64,000 nucleotides of DNA, from NCBI GenBank assembly GCA_947095535.1, contig OX352774.1:114021996-114085995 (forward strand), in the 5' to 3' direction. This stretch comes from Poecilobothrus nobilitatus (Eukaryota; Arthropoda; Insecta; Diptera; Dolichopodidae). A program made the translations under genes and the position numbers. Within the stretch, counting starts at the first letter, position 1; each line of letters starts with the position of its first letter. Shown piece by piece: positions 1-11,781 of the stretch. The notes beneath the pieces were generated by a model. The model was given only the letters and a program-made list of their open reading frames with translations. It made no database searches and had not been told where the DNA came from.

Positions 1-1629
1 ATTGTCACAGAACATATTTAACAAACCTTCAATAATTATGTAAACTACTATTTACTTCCTACTCTTCATATATTTTGACCTTCTTCAAAAATTCTATAAC
101 TATACCTAGTTATTCCTTTCAAACAATGAAATTAGAAACTTTCTTAATTGAAGAAGAAAATATTATCTTTGTATATATACAAACATAAAAAGATATACAT
201 ATACACAAAAATATTTTTCTTATTTTAATAAAAAACAAAAAAAAAAAAAAACAAGAAAACAAAACAAAACAGAATATGAATTAATATTATAGAGAAAAGG
301 AAAAACTTTCCCTTTTTTTTTTTAATGGCCAACTAGGACTACAACAATTATAGTGATTATTACATATTATATTATATTACATAATGTAAAAAGGATATTT
401 AAATAATATAATTTTCTCAAAAGGACAATAATAAACAAAAACAAAAAAAAAAAACTTCCTAAAATAACAAAGAAAGAATGAAAAGCAATAGTTAATTATT
501 TATTTTTTTTTTTGGTTTTTATTTTTGTTTTTTATAACAGCAACTTACAACATGGTATAAAATATTCTTAAACTAATAATTATATTTGTAGATATGTAAA
601 AAAACATTCACCTAAAATATGTTGTTTTTAACCTATGATAGAAGGAAATCCATTAGAGACAATAAAATTACGTGTATTTCTATATTATACATATTATATA
701 CATATAATATATATAATTAATATATTATATAATATCTACTATATGTTTTATAATATAAAAGAATATAATGTACATATAAGAATATTAAACAAGTATAAGA
801 AATCCCTTATAAAATCCATAAAATAGAGGATAATATAAACTATTGTTGTACGATAATTATTTTTTATCCTGTTTTATCCTTATAAAAAAAAAAAAAGAAC
901 TAATTTACAAATAAAAACTATAGCATTTTTCCTTATTTATGCACATATTATATAATATATATATACATAATATATAATCAGTATATTAACCATGAAATTT
1001 GATCCTTATTGAGTATCAAAAAAATTTAAAGAAGGAAAACAAAAAGAAAAAAAAAAGGTTTTTCATTTTATACTTTTAATCTGGGTTAGGTTTAAATGTC
1101 AAATAACTTTCAAAAACTAGTACTTACTATAAAATGGGAGTAACATTATACAAGTTTTCTTACTAGTCAATAAAAATAATGTTAATAGGTAATATAATTT
1201 CCCTTATAATTCATGAAAAAGAAAATAAAACACAAAAATAAAAAAAAATAAAATAAACCCTTAGAAAAAAAAAAACTAATACTTAAAGTACAAGACGTTT
1301 TTACTATTAATTTTCAGAAACAGAACATAGAAATATAAAAAAAAAAAAAAAAAAATTATTTGTAAAAGAAAATTATTATCTAAAACAAAAATAAAATGAA
1401 AATTCAAACTGTAAGTTTTTTCCCCAACATATTTTATACTCAAATCTATTTTCAACGGTGAAAATTTTAAGATTTTCTTTTTAAACATGAACTTTATCTG
1501 AAGTGTTTGGAAAAAACAGAACTTAAATATAATATTTTATGTACTATAAAATAAATTACCTGACATTTTCAGAAAAATGTTTAATGATTAAAGGAAAACT
1601 TATTGAACTATGTATGAACATAGTTCAAC
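1..1629. other. AT-rich non-coding DNA, low complexity
   Basis: This stretch has no recognisable gene. It consists of A-runs, T-runs and (AT)n-like segments (for example 680-760 and 945-980). The short open frames here, such as one at 635-826 on the plus strand, encode only Ile/Tyr/Asn/Lys-rich peptides, as expected from translating AT repeats. No repeat family was recognised. Confidence 0.7.
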
Positions 1630-2220
1630 AAGGCTATAATAAGTTTTCCATTACGTTTGCGACACCTTAAAGAAAACGACGTAAATATAGAAAAGTATAT
1701 ATTATGAATACTATTGCTCTGGATTTAATTCTGAGTCAATTTTACTGTAGGCACTATAACTTAACTATAAGTTAAGTTTTATGACAACAAACTCTGCAAA
1801 ATTTGATTGGTGTAGGACAATAGGTTCGCGTAGCTGTCATACAACTTCGTTTTTTATAAGAGGTAGATAACTCCGTTTCTTTAATAGATGAGTATGTAAA
1901 AGTTAATGTTCAAAAGAAGTTAAGTTTTATACCAATGACTTCTGTAAAATTTGGTTTATTTAGCTGGGAAATTTAAAGTATTGTTTACGTCTTGGTTTAT
2001 TTAAAAAATCAAGACATCTGAAATTTTCTAAAAATTAATCAAATTTTATTAAAATAATTTCTATAGTTGGTTCGAGGCGTTCCAATACCTGTTATACAAC
2101 TCCATAAAATGCATAAATATATCTCAGTACTTAATTAAGTCCGATATCTTAAATTTTCATTTAAAAATATGATTAAATTTCTGGAAGTATCTTAGAGTTG
2201 AGATCTAAGGTCAGCTCTTT
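1630..2220 (+). repeat. Family-B interspersed repeat, copy 1 (degenerate)
   Basis: The copy begins with a block reading ctataataagtt followed by a GTTTGCGACACC-like motif. It continues with attctgagtcaattt and then two or three units of the form 'aagttttatgacaacaa...tctgcaaaatttgattgg...ggttcgcgtagctgtcatacaact' (near 1766-1850 and again near 1921-2105). It fades out near 2200 in a decayed version of the family terminus (agagttga). The same order of blocks occurs at 59.2-59.6 kb and, inverted, at 62.7-64 kb, which is the evidence for a family. It is non-coding. The boundaries are approximate and no target duplication is visible. Confidence 0.6.
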
Positions 2221-3649
2221 AAAAAAAACCATTATTACCTATTGTATTTTAATTTAAAACTTATTGAAGAATCATTTAATAGTTAAATGCATTCAACTGA
2301 AATGAATATCATAATGTACAGACAAATAAATATCATTTCATTTGAAGTTAGAGTTTTAACATAATAAAAGCCATTCAATTGTCAAAACCAATAAGCTGAA
2401 AATTGAAATAAAATATAAAAAAGGATATTTATAATATTTTAAAAGGATATTTGACAATTTTAATAGTACAGATTTTCAAAATGCTAATGTAAAACATTAT
2501 AAAAATGCAGTTTTGCTTTGATTTTTGTTTTTTTTTTTTTTTAAGCAAAGAAAATTGTGAAGGCATTTTCTTTAATTTTAAGAAAATTCTATTTAGGTAA
2601 AAAAAAAAACAACATTTTGCACGAATTGAAATTAATTCAAATTTAATTTTCTATGAGTCCTTTTAACACACCTGAACACTGACATATTTTTTATAACTTT
2701 TAGATAAATTAAAAATTCCATTTCTTAAAAGGAAAAAATGGACCAACAAAAAATATTTCACCTATAAGGTAACTTATACTTTTTTTTAAAAAAAAATTAT
2801 GTTTTACTATACTATAAAGAAATTTATAAAATTTCATAGTTTAGAGAACATGTGAGATCCGAAACTTACGAAATGTTGATTTTACCAATCTTTACCAATT
2901 AATAAATTTTTCTCCAAACCACAGTACCAAAAACAGTACATGGATTCTAACCAATAAAGTATAGTTTTTAAAAGAGAAATTACGTTTGGTTGATTCAAGT
3001 CCAACACTACAAAACAGAATTCGTGCTTTGGTTTAATTGGTTTCTTTTTTTTGAAATGCCCACTTACCGTTGCAAAAAAAAATAGAAAAAAGAATTAATA
3101 TAAAATTGCACAAAAATAAAAGATTTACAAAGCTCAAAATTATTCTTTCTCTTTTACATCTTCAGGTTAGAAAAAAAAACGTTATATCTATTAATTAAAT
3201 ACATTAATCTTTCTTCACAATTTATAGGGACTGCAGTCTGTAACGAAAGAAATCACAAAAAAAACAATTTTTATGAAAATTAATTTTTTATCAAATTTAT
3301 ACACACTTTTATATTTTCAAAGATCAAAATCCTTGTAAATAAACAAAAACATTAAAATGATTTTTTAAATTTTATTACTTTTAAAATTTTTCAGTTTAAA
3401 AGTTAAGTTGTTTTATAAAAATTGTCTATATATAAAAAATTATATAAATTAGAATCAATTCGAATGTAACACAATATGTTCTTAATCTTAAGTAGAATAA
3501 AATTGAATAATAAAAGATTCAATTTCATTAGACAATATTACTAATATATTGCATACAGAAATCTTTAACATCAGCTCTTCTACACATTTTTTTTTGGAAA
3601 TTTTACAAAAGATTTGAATTGAACTCTCATTACATATTTTGAAGACTTC
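2221..3649. other. AT-rich non-coding DNA
   Basis: I see no gene or repeat family that I can name in this interval. It contains poly(T) near 2528-2542 and ordinary AT-rich sequence. Confidence 0.6.
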
Positions 3650-4035
3650 ACAAAAGAATTGAAGAATTTAAACAGTAGTATCAGTATCTAGATGGCAGTC
3701 ATTCAATATATCAATTTTCTTTAAATCTCCCTTTAGTCGGCAATTTTCCGAGAAAATACTGGCTCCTATGATTTTTTCATATTTTTTTCTGGTTATAGTT
3801 AGCCTTCCCTTCCCTCGAACTGCTTCCCTTGAAAATTGTTTGATCTCGCGAAATTTTCATACCAGATTTTTCATTTCATCTACAGATTCCCACATTTATT
3901 TTAAGTATTTCCCTTATTTTATGTCTACCTATGCCACAAAGAGATTCAAGAAAATTTCTGGAAAGGCAAATTTACAGCATTTTCTTTTGCAAGTTGATTC
4001 ACCTCTTCATTTACCTTTATATCTAGATGTTTAGA
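3650..4035 (-). pseudogene. Relic of a LINE RNase H domain and C-terminus
   Basis: Read on the minus strand from about 4030, the sequence gives HLDIKVNEEVNQLAKENA. This resembles the last RNase H motif of Jockey/I-type LINE polyproteins (consensus form H-x-G-I-x-G-NE-x-AD-x-LAKE). After a frame change, further downstream come KFREIK and a basic tract ending near RKKYEKIIG, which resembles the linker after RNase H in such elements. Stops and frame changes are frequent, so it is dead. The GC content is clearly higher than in the flanks. The plus-strand 88-codon frame at 3768-4034 is a shadow. The RNase H match rests on one motif with two of its usual residues replaced, so the call is tentative. 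Confidence 0.4.
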
Positions 4036-4260
4036 TATGTAGTATAGGATAAAAGATACTTTTAAGTAACTAATTTTAAAATTATTTTAAGTTTTGAAAA
4101 AAATATCTATCCCATCAGAGAACTGATCAACTTATAAATTAATAAAATCAAATTTTAATAAAATTGTTTAGTATAGTTTATTAATTCATTAATTTATTTA
4201 TATCCCAAAAAAGGAAAGGAAAACTCGGTAATTTTTTTTTAATAATAAAATTCTTTCGTT

Positions 4261-5530
4261 TTTTAGCACATTTTCAAAAAAATTTTGAAAAAATGTGCTT
4301 ATTAGTTTCACTCTGTCCGTCTGTCCGTCCGTCCGTCCGTCTGTTTACAAAACTTCTACACCGTTAAAGATAGAGAAAAAAAATTTTAACCATGGGTAGG
4401 TCTCATAAAAAAAATAATTTTGTGGAAGAACTTTTTCATGTAGCCCCTCCCATTACGGAGCTACACCCCCTCAAACTTTGAAAAAGCCCTATTTTTAAAT
4501 GCAATATATGTCATTCGACAGATATTTCTTTTATCTTTGTAAATTAATATCAAAATTATACAATTTTTTTAAATTTAGTATTTAAATTTACCGTTATGTG
4601 AAAACCAAATTTTGCATGATTTTTCTACTTTCATAACTCCGGCACGCTTTTAGATAGAGGCTTGATATTTTGAGACAAGAAAGAACTTTTAGAATTAGTA
4701 TAAGTTCGCTCAGAAAATTTTTTTGGACCACCCCCTGTTTATGAGATATGAGGGCTTAAAAATTGAAAATTTGCTATTTTTAAACACCTGTAACTTAGGA
4801 ACCTGTACACATTTTACTTCTGCAAGATATAAAATTTAAAGCTACAGTAATATATTTTAATGTGTGTTAAAGGTTTGTTTTAGTTGTAAAGGGTTCCAAA
4901 GTTGCAGCTCTTCAAAATTGCGAAAAATTCTCATTTTCAGATGTATATATCTCAGGCCCTGCCTAATAATTTTGCAACCTAAAACGGTCAAAAGATCGAA
5001 AAGTTTATCTATATAAAACAATATCAAAATTATGCAATATTTTGTAATTTACTATTTAAATTTACCGTTATGTGAAAACCATATTTTGCATGAAATTTCT
5101 TTTTTCATAACTCCGGCACGCCTTTAGATAGAAACCTGAAATTTTGAGACAAGAAAAAACTTTTAGAATTAGTATAAGTTTTCTCAGAAAATTTTTTGGT
5201 AGCACCTCCTCCTTAAGAGTTATTACGCTTCAAAAATTGAAAATTTGCTATTTTTAGACACCTGTAACTTAGGCACCTGTAAAAATTTTTCTTCGGCGAG
5301 GCATGAAAATTAAAGGTTCAATAATATATTTTTACGCGTGTTAACAGCTTTTCTTAGTTATATAGGATTCCGGACTTACGGCCCCTCTAAATTTCAAAAA
5401 TGTCCTATTTTCACGTTTTTTTTTATTACATGAAATTTTCAAATTTTTGTCCAAGTCAAAATTCTAAACAATTTGTATTGAGTTTGGAAATGTGCGCTTT
5501 TAAAAACCGTTGGTTTACATTCTACCTTGT
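4261..5530 (+). repeat. Family-A repeat, copy 1, long form (two internal modules)
   Basis: This is the best preserved copy of an unnamed 1.3-kb non-coding family. It starts with a palindrome (AGCACATTTTCAAAA at 4265-4279, inverted at 4283-4299), then ttattagtttcactctgtccg, a CCGT microsatellite, acaaaacttctacaccgtta and cattacggagctac. An internal module beginning taccgttatgtg occurs twice, at 4589 and 5063, so the period is 474 bp. It ends with gtgcgcttttaaaaaccgtt and tttacattctaccttgtt. No open frame of note is present. Related copies lie at 13.9, 21.0, 33.8, 34.6 and 61 kb, plus decayed ones elsewhere. Confidence 0.8.
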
Positions 5531-6970
5531 TAAATACTTAAATTAAGTAGCTACAAAAAATGAAAGATAACAGTTAAATAGTTAAATGGTTAAAAAAATG
5601 GTTAATATTTTTCTCTTTAAATCATTAAAATTTTCATTTTGTATTTGGTTTTTGTATTTTTTCTGTTCTTTCCTTTTATTTTTCCATTTTCTTTTATTTA
5701 ATCTTTAAAAAGTCATTGTAACCATTTTAAATCGATTTTTCTAACATAAAATTTTTCTTTTTAAAAATTTTTTTTAGAAGTATTTATGTTTTTGTATTTT
5801 TTGCCTATTAACATATTTTCGAATTTTTCATTTCAAGTCAAAATTCATTTTAAACTAAAGAACAAACAAGAAACGTAAAAGAATGTATGTTTGTATTTAA
5901 AACACTTAGACACATATTTAACTTGACATATTTTACTAATAACTAAATAATTTTAAAAAAAATTTTCAAAATCTTTTTAGATAGTTTTAAAAAAACAAAC
6001 TTTAATGATTTTTGATTTAATAATTCTTTAAAATGAAGATAAAAATTTTAAAGATTTTTTGTTTTTTGTTTTTGGACTGAAACAGAAAAATTTCATTGAA
6101 ATAAAAGTTGAATATCTTTACAATAAAATAAATATGAATTTAACTGTCAACTTTCCTTTTTCGTTTTTTTTTTTTTTACTGTTATAGTTGATAAAATTGA
6201 TATAAAACTTAAAAAAAAAGAAAAAAAAAAAAAAGGACCTACTTTAAATATTTAAATTCCATTTGTCGTATACGTATTTGAATAAAATTTATTTTTAAAA
6301 TGCGAAATTAAGGTTGAATAATATTAGTTATATACCTACATATTTATTTCATTTCTTTTTTGAACTTCTTTTATATATCTATACATATACATACATATAT
6401 ATATACATTATATGTTATACAAGTCATTCAGGTCTGTATGATAAAAGTATACTAAAATAAAATGTATATTTTATTTGATATTTTGTTCGAAATTATTTTC
6501 TTGGAAAAAAAAAATTAAATTTTTTTTTTTTTTTTTTTACAATTCCATTAGAAAATAAATTTTTTTACACAAAAAGGAATTTTAATTTTATTTGCAATAT
6601 AGTAAAGCTTTAAATTTATTGAATATTTTTAAACTTTTTAATGTATAACCAAATATTTCGTAAATTTAATAAAAGATTTAATGAAAAAAAAAATTTCTTT
6701 CTATTGACTTTTGAAATAAAACAACATAAAAATGTTAAATTTTCAATTAATAGAAATTAAATTTTAAATAATATGTATTTAAATTTAATAAATTTAATTA
6801 TTCTTAGAAAATAATATGGATATTATATATAACGGTATATGGAAATTATATATATAACGGTAATTAACTATAAAATTAATGTATACTTATAATTATTTAA
6901 TAAATAATATGAAACCAAAAATAAATAACTGTTACTTGGGATTTTCTCAAAAATTGGATAAAGAGTAGTT
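5531..6970. other. AT-rich non-coding DNA with AT microsatellites
   Basis: No gene is visible. Poly(A)/poly(T) runs are near 6165-6235 and 6512-6538. An AT-rich tract is at 6370-6420, and a short duplicated 'atataacggta' motif is at 6826-6862. Confidence 0.6.
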
Positions 6971-7310
6971 AAATTATGGCTGGGAAAAATTCTGGTAGCT
7001 TCTCGAGTTAAGCGAATATGAAAATTTTTATTTCAAAAATTGCAGTTTTACCCTACAACAGCATTCTAAATTGTACTCTAAATATCATTGAGAACAGATA
7101 ATAAATAATATTATACCATTTTAAATTACGTTAATTATTCAAGTATTTTAAATTACGGTGGGAAACATTGTGATAGGTTCCCCAGTTGACCGAATTTCCG
7201 AAATTTTTGTTTGAAGAATGAAGTGCAATTCTGCACTTACATTAGCATTCTATATATTACCCCAAATCGATCACGCTTAAGTATTTAATGAAGTTAATAC
7301 TGTAAAGATC
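6971..7310 (+). repeat. Degenerate tandem pair, unit about 178 bp
   Basis: Two head-to-tail units start at about 6974 (attatggctgggaaa) and 7152 (attacggtgggaaac). Both continue with a 'ggt/agcttc...agttgaccgaat'-like block, 'gaaatttttgtttcaa', a 'gcatt/agcattcta' block and an 'aaatatcattgag'-like or 'aaatcgatcacgc' block. The units are well diverged. They are non-coding and the origin is unknown. Confidence 0.5.
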
Positions 7311-7787
7311 CTTGAATATCTTTTTTTTCTTTTCGAATTAGTGTTCACTGTAAGAATCTAATTAGATTGGAAAAATATTTGAAAAAAAAAACATAAAAGT
7401 CCGTTCTTAAATCGTAAAATTAAGACTTTCGACTTTGCTTCGAATGCATAAAACTGAGCTTAATCTTAAATCTCAGTTTTTCAAACAAATCTTACAAGTT
7501 TAAAAGTGATTTTTGGTTAAAAAGGTGAGATTTGAATTCAAGTTCAGTTTTTTTTTATTCGACAAAACAAACAAACAAAACAATCTGTTTTTTTTTCAAC
7601 AAAAGTAGAAACAATCTGTCTAAAGTTTAGTTTCTTACAGGGACAATAAAACATCTATAGTTCCTTATATAAACTTTCTACATAAAACCGAAATTCCCAC
7701 AAGTAATGTTAAATCAAAACAAAAAATGTATGTACCTATGCTTATCCAAAACAAGTAAATGTAACAGTAAGTCGATGCAACCGACTT
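7311..7787. other. Unassigned AT-rich DNA
   Basis: No gene or known repeat is seen. It contains a short stretch of mixed composition (7420-7560) with a repeated 'ctgagctt/ctcagttttt' theme. Confidence 0.5.
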
Positions 7788-8039
7788 ATTAATACCCTAC
7801 ACCTGAATAATTCGAATTAAATTAACAATCCATAAGTGTTTTTGGCAGCTGCTTGAACTTCTTCCCTTTTCTGTCTTATTCAACTCGAATTTCAAGAACG
7901 TAAAAGAGGCATCCGCTTGGGATATGCTTGACACCCTTGCATAAAATTTTAAGTTTCTATCTTAATTATTTTCGGAGATTGGTAGTCCTTGGGATGTTTG
8001 TGTCAGCTACCCGAATTGCCACTCCAATTCATCGAATCC

Positions 8040-9945
8040 ATCTCAGGAACATAAAGAAAACTTGCCAGAACACCATTCTATTAAATTTAAAGGTTCTACT
8101 TTTGTTGGTTTTGGAGATATGCTCGTTGCTCTTGTGCTCGTCCGGAAGTTTCTAAAATACGAACCCATGGTTCAAATTCTTTCAAATGTCAGTTTCCAAT
8201 TTTACAGAAAAGGAAACATAACAGAACACCTTTGTACTAAAAATAAAAGTTCTATCTTTGTTGGTTGTGGAGATATACTCGTTTGCTCTGGGGCTCGTCC
8301 GGAAGCTTCCAAGATTTGAACCCATGGACCAAATCCTCACAAATTTCAGAAACATAAATCAAACATGAAGGAACACCATTCTGCCTAATTTAAAGGTTAT
8401 ATCTTTGTTGCATTTGGAGATAATATCATTTGCTCTGAGGCTCGTTCGGAAGCTTTCAAAATCCGAACCCAAGGACCAAATCCTCTCAAATTTCAGAGGC
8501 CTAAATCATACATGAAAGAACACTATTATGCCAAAAGTAAAGGTTATATATTTGTTGTTTTTGGAGATAATCTCATTTGCTCTGGGGCTCGTTCGGAAGC
8601 TTCCAAAATCCAAACCCATGGACCACATCCTCTTAAATTTTAGAGACATAAATCAAACTGGAAGAAACATCATTATAAAAAATTTAAAGGTTCTATCTTT
8701 ATTGGTTTTGGAGATAATCTCGTTTGCTCTGGGGCTCTTTCGGAAGTTTCCAAAACCCGAACCCATGGACCAAATCTTCTCACATTTCAGAGACTTAAAT
8801 AAAACATGAAAGAACACCACCCTGCCAAATTTAAAGGTTATATCTTTGTTGGTTTTGGAGATAATCTCATTTGCTCTGGTGCTCGTTCGGAAGCTTCCAA
8901 AACCAAACCCATGGACCAAATCCTCTTAAATTTCAGAGACATAAATCAAACACGAAAGAACACCATTGTACCAAATTCAAAGGTTCTACCTTTGTTCGTA
9001 TTGGATATAATCTCATTTGCTCTGCGGCTCGTTCGGAAGCTTCCAAAATTCGAATCCACGGTTCAAATACTTTCAAATTTAAACCCATGGCCAAATCCTC
9101 TCAAATTTCAGAGACTTAAATCAAACATGAAAAAACACCATTCGGCCAAATTTAAAGGTTATATATATTTGTTGTTTTTGGAGATAATCTCATTTGCTCT
9201 GGGGCTCGTTGGGAAGCTTCCAAAATCCAAACCCATGGACCACATCCTCTTAAATTTTAGAGACATAAATCAAACTGGAAGAAACATCATTATAAAAAAT
9301 TTAAAGGTTCTATCTTTATTGGTTTTGGAGATAATCTCGTTTGCTCTGGGGCTCGTTCGGAAGTTTCCAAAACCCGAACCCATGGACCAAATCTTCTCAC
9401 ATTTCAGAGACTTAAATAAAACATGAAAGAACACCACCCTGCCAAATTTAAAGGTTATATCTTTGTTGGTTTTGGAGATAATCTCATTTGCTCTGGTGCT
9501 CGTTCGGAAGCTTCCAAATCCAAACCCATGGACCAAATTCTCCTAAATTTCAGAGGCCTAAATCATACATGAAAGAACACCATTCAGCCAAAAGTAAAGG
9601 TTATATCTTTATTGGTTTTGGAGATAATCTCATTTGCTCTGGGGCTCGTTCGGAAGCTTCCAAATCCAAAACCCATGGACCAAATCCTCTTAAATTTCAG
9701 AGACATAAATCGAACGGGAAGTAACATCACTGTACAAAATTTAAAGGTTCTATCTTTGTTGGTTTTGGACATAATCTCATTTGCTCTGGTGCTCGTTCGG
9801 AAGCTTCCAAAACCCAAACCCGTGGACCAAATCCTCTTAAATTTCAGAGACATAAATCGAACGGGAAGAAACATCATTGTACAAAATTTGAAGGTTCTAT
9901 CTTTGTTGCTTTTGGAGATAATCTCGTTTGCAGAGATTATCTCCA
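8040..9945 (+). repeat. 147-bp tandem satellite array, about 13 monomers
   Basis: The marker ggagata(a)tct recurs at about 8113, 8269, 8416, 8563, 8710, 8857, 9003, 9180, 9327, 9474, 9620, 9767 and 9914. Nearly all spacings are 146-147 bp. Exceptions are the first (156) and the 9003-9180 step (177), where about 30 bp near 9060-9090 are duplicated. Each monomer has aaaggttatatctttgttgg, ctctggggctcgttcggaag, cccatggaccaaatcctc and tttcagagacataaatc. Monomers at 8563-8857 are nearly identical to those at 9180-9474, a higher-order duplication of 617 bp. Because 147 is 49 codons, open frames of up to 206 codons appear on both strands. They are by-products of the period, not genes. Confidence 0.85.
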
Positions 9946-9949
9946 AAAG
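9909..9949. repeat. Perfect 17-bp inverted repeat at the array end
   Basis: CTTTTGGAGATAATCTC at 9909-9925 is followed by a 7-base spacer and the exact inverse at 9933-9949. The left arm is the normal monomer sequence and the right arm is its reverse complement. The last monomer therefore ends in a small inversion or foldback just before the unique tail of the block. Confidence 0.85.
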
Positions 9950-10090
9950 CCGGAATCATTCGGAAGCTTCCAGAATCCGAACCCATGGACGGATTTTGTC
10001 CAGATTCGAACTTAGCCTTTCTTTCGTAATTAGTAACCTACTATATAAATTTCATCAAGATAGCATCATTATTTTTTGAGTTATCGTGCG

Positions 10091-10133
10091 TACGGACGGA
10101 CGGACGGACGGACGGACGGACGGACGGACGGAC
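10091..10133 (+). repeat. (GGAC)n microsatellite
   Basis: About ten near-perfect copies of the tetramer ggac or cgga follow gagttatcgtgcgta. The tract belongs to the tail of the family-D block. The equivalent site in related repeats carries GTCC/CCGT tracts. Confidence 0.9.
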
Positions 10134-10269
10134 ATCGCTAAATCGACTCCGGCGGTGATCCTGATTCAGAATATATATACATGTCTATACCTAACTCGCT
10201 TCCTTTTGGTGGTTACAAACACCATACCAAAGTTAATATACCCTATACTTAATGTGTAGGGTATAAAAA

Positions 10270-11780
10270 ACTGAAGCTGAAATTTAAATCATTTTAAATT
10301 TTTATTTAATTACAGCTGTTGGATAAAGCTAGAAAAAATTTATTGACAATTAAAAACGGAAGACAAGTTTAACCAAGTTTTTGTTTTTTTTTTTTTTACG
10401 AGAGTTTGTGCAAAACTTTAAAAGACATTCAGGGAATCAATTACACACTTCAAAGACTTAACGTCTTTAATAATAAACAATTACACGTAGTTAAATAAAT
10501 AAATAATTGCACGTGGTTAAACTGCGGATCGTGTTGGATTTCAATCAATAAACGACCTTATTTAAAATCAGACTTTAGGATGGGATCTTTAATACAAATG
10601 CACAGTTTGGTTTTAAGGATAAAGATGTGGGAAAAATTCTTATAAAAATAGTGTTTAGGAAATGTAGGATTGTGGAGGATGATTAGAAAAATGTAGAGGG
10701 AGATTTTGAAGAAAGTTGTTTTTATAACACATGTAATGGGATATGGTTCCATGTATGGCGCATTAAGTAAAAGAAGAAAAAAAGAAATAAAAATTTCATA
10801 TTTTAATATGAGACAGACCTATTTATGTTTAAAAACATTTCTATACCTTTATTTTCTTATTTAAAACCTTTCAACCTTTTCAAAAATAAAAAATAAATTT
10901 TTTATTGAAAATATTTAAGTAGAAAATTTTCTTTTTTTTTTTTTTTTAAGAAAATTATCATTTTTAAGATATTGATTTAAATATTATTTTTAGATTTTAT
11001 TTAATAAATTATGTATGTACCTACGTATTATAATAAAATTCAATGACAAATAATATTAATAAATTCTCTATATAATATACCTATAAATGAATTATTATAA
11101 TTTTCGTATCATAGTACCAACCTATATATTTCATAAAAAATATATTTTAAAATATATTATATTAAAATTGATAATTTATTAATTCTACAGTATTATAACA
11201 ACTATCTATAGATAAATATTTATCTATTCATAATATGTGTGTTCAATTTATGAGTGAATTAAATTAATTTACATAATGAATTTTTTAATTTATATGCACA
11301 TTTTTTATATACATATATAAAATATACATATATATTTATATTTTATGTATATACAATACAAATACAAATACATATATTTTTATATACATATTATAAACAT
11401 ATATATTCTATTTAATTTAAAGTTTAATTAACTTTAAAAAAAGGTATATAATAAAAAAGATAAGATTAAATAAAAATGCAAATTTTTTATAAATAATTTG
11501 ATTTTTTTTTAAAATGAAGAAGACACAATTTAAAATTTTAAAATATCTTAAATTCAATTTTCTGTTATTATTTAAAAAAAAAAATGTTTTTCACTATTTT
11601 AAGCTTATCTTTATAAAATTTGATTTTGAAGACCTTAAATCTCTGTCAAGATTATCTTGTAAACTGTCAAGACCTGTCAAGATTATCTCAGAATATTCAA
11701 ATGGCCATCAATAGAGTAATCTTCACCACCGCCGGCCATTTTTTTTTTTTTTAGTTTTGTGTTAACTCATAACAGTTTTA
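10270..11780. other. AT-rich non-coding DNA
   Basis: No gene is seen. The interval contains poly(T) near 10385-10397 and 10930-10947 and dense AT/TATACAT tracts at 11280-11410. A small unit 'acacgtagttaaataaat/gcacgtggttaaact' is repeated at about 10483-10523. A 'ctgtcaagattatct' motif is repeated at 11643-11687. Confidence 0.6.
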
Positions 11781-11781
11781 A

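Larger units (their letters stand above)
7790..10268 (+). repeat. Family-D element: bounded block carrying a 147-bp satellite array
   Basis: The block is bounded by inverted ATACCCTACAC (7792-7802) and GTGTAGGGTAT (10254-10264). A mixed-composition leader is followed by the tandem array (separate entry), then a unique tail with ttcatcaagatagcatcatt and gagttatcgtgcg. After that come a GGAC microsatellite, a block reading aaatcgactccggcggtgat, and the terminal ctatacttaatgtgtaggg. The last 170 bp have the same block order as the ends of non-autonomous repeats common in flies (GTCC microsatellite, CGACTC block, TATATAT, GTTACAAAC, ATACCCT). It is non-coding. I cannot assign it to a transposon class. 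Confidence 0.65.

Noticed and set aside
8806..9426. 206-codon plus-strand open frame, the longest in the window
   Set aside because: It lies wholly in the 147-bp tandem array. The period is a multiple of three, so frames stay open on both strands by repetition. The peptide is a 49-residue repeat with no known motif.
9584..9946. 120-codon minus-strand frame
   Set aside because: Same cause as above: antisense of the 147-bp array.
7790..10268. CRISPR-like array
   Set aside because: Units are contiguous and similar over their whole length, with no unique spacers, and the DNA is eukaryotic.
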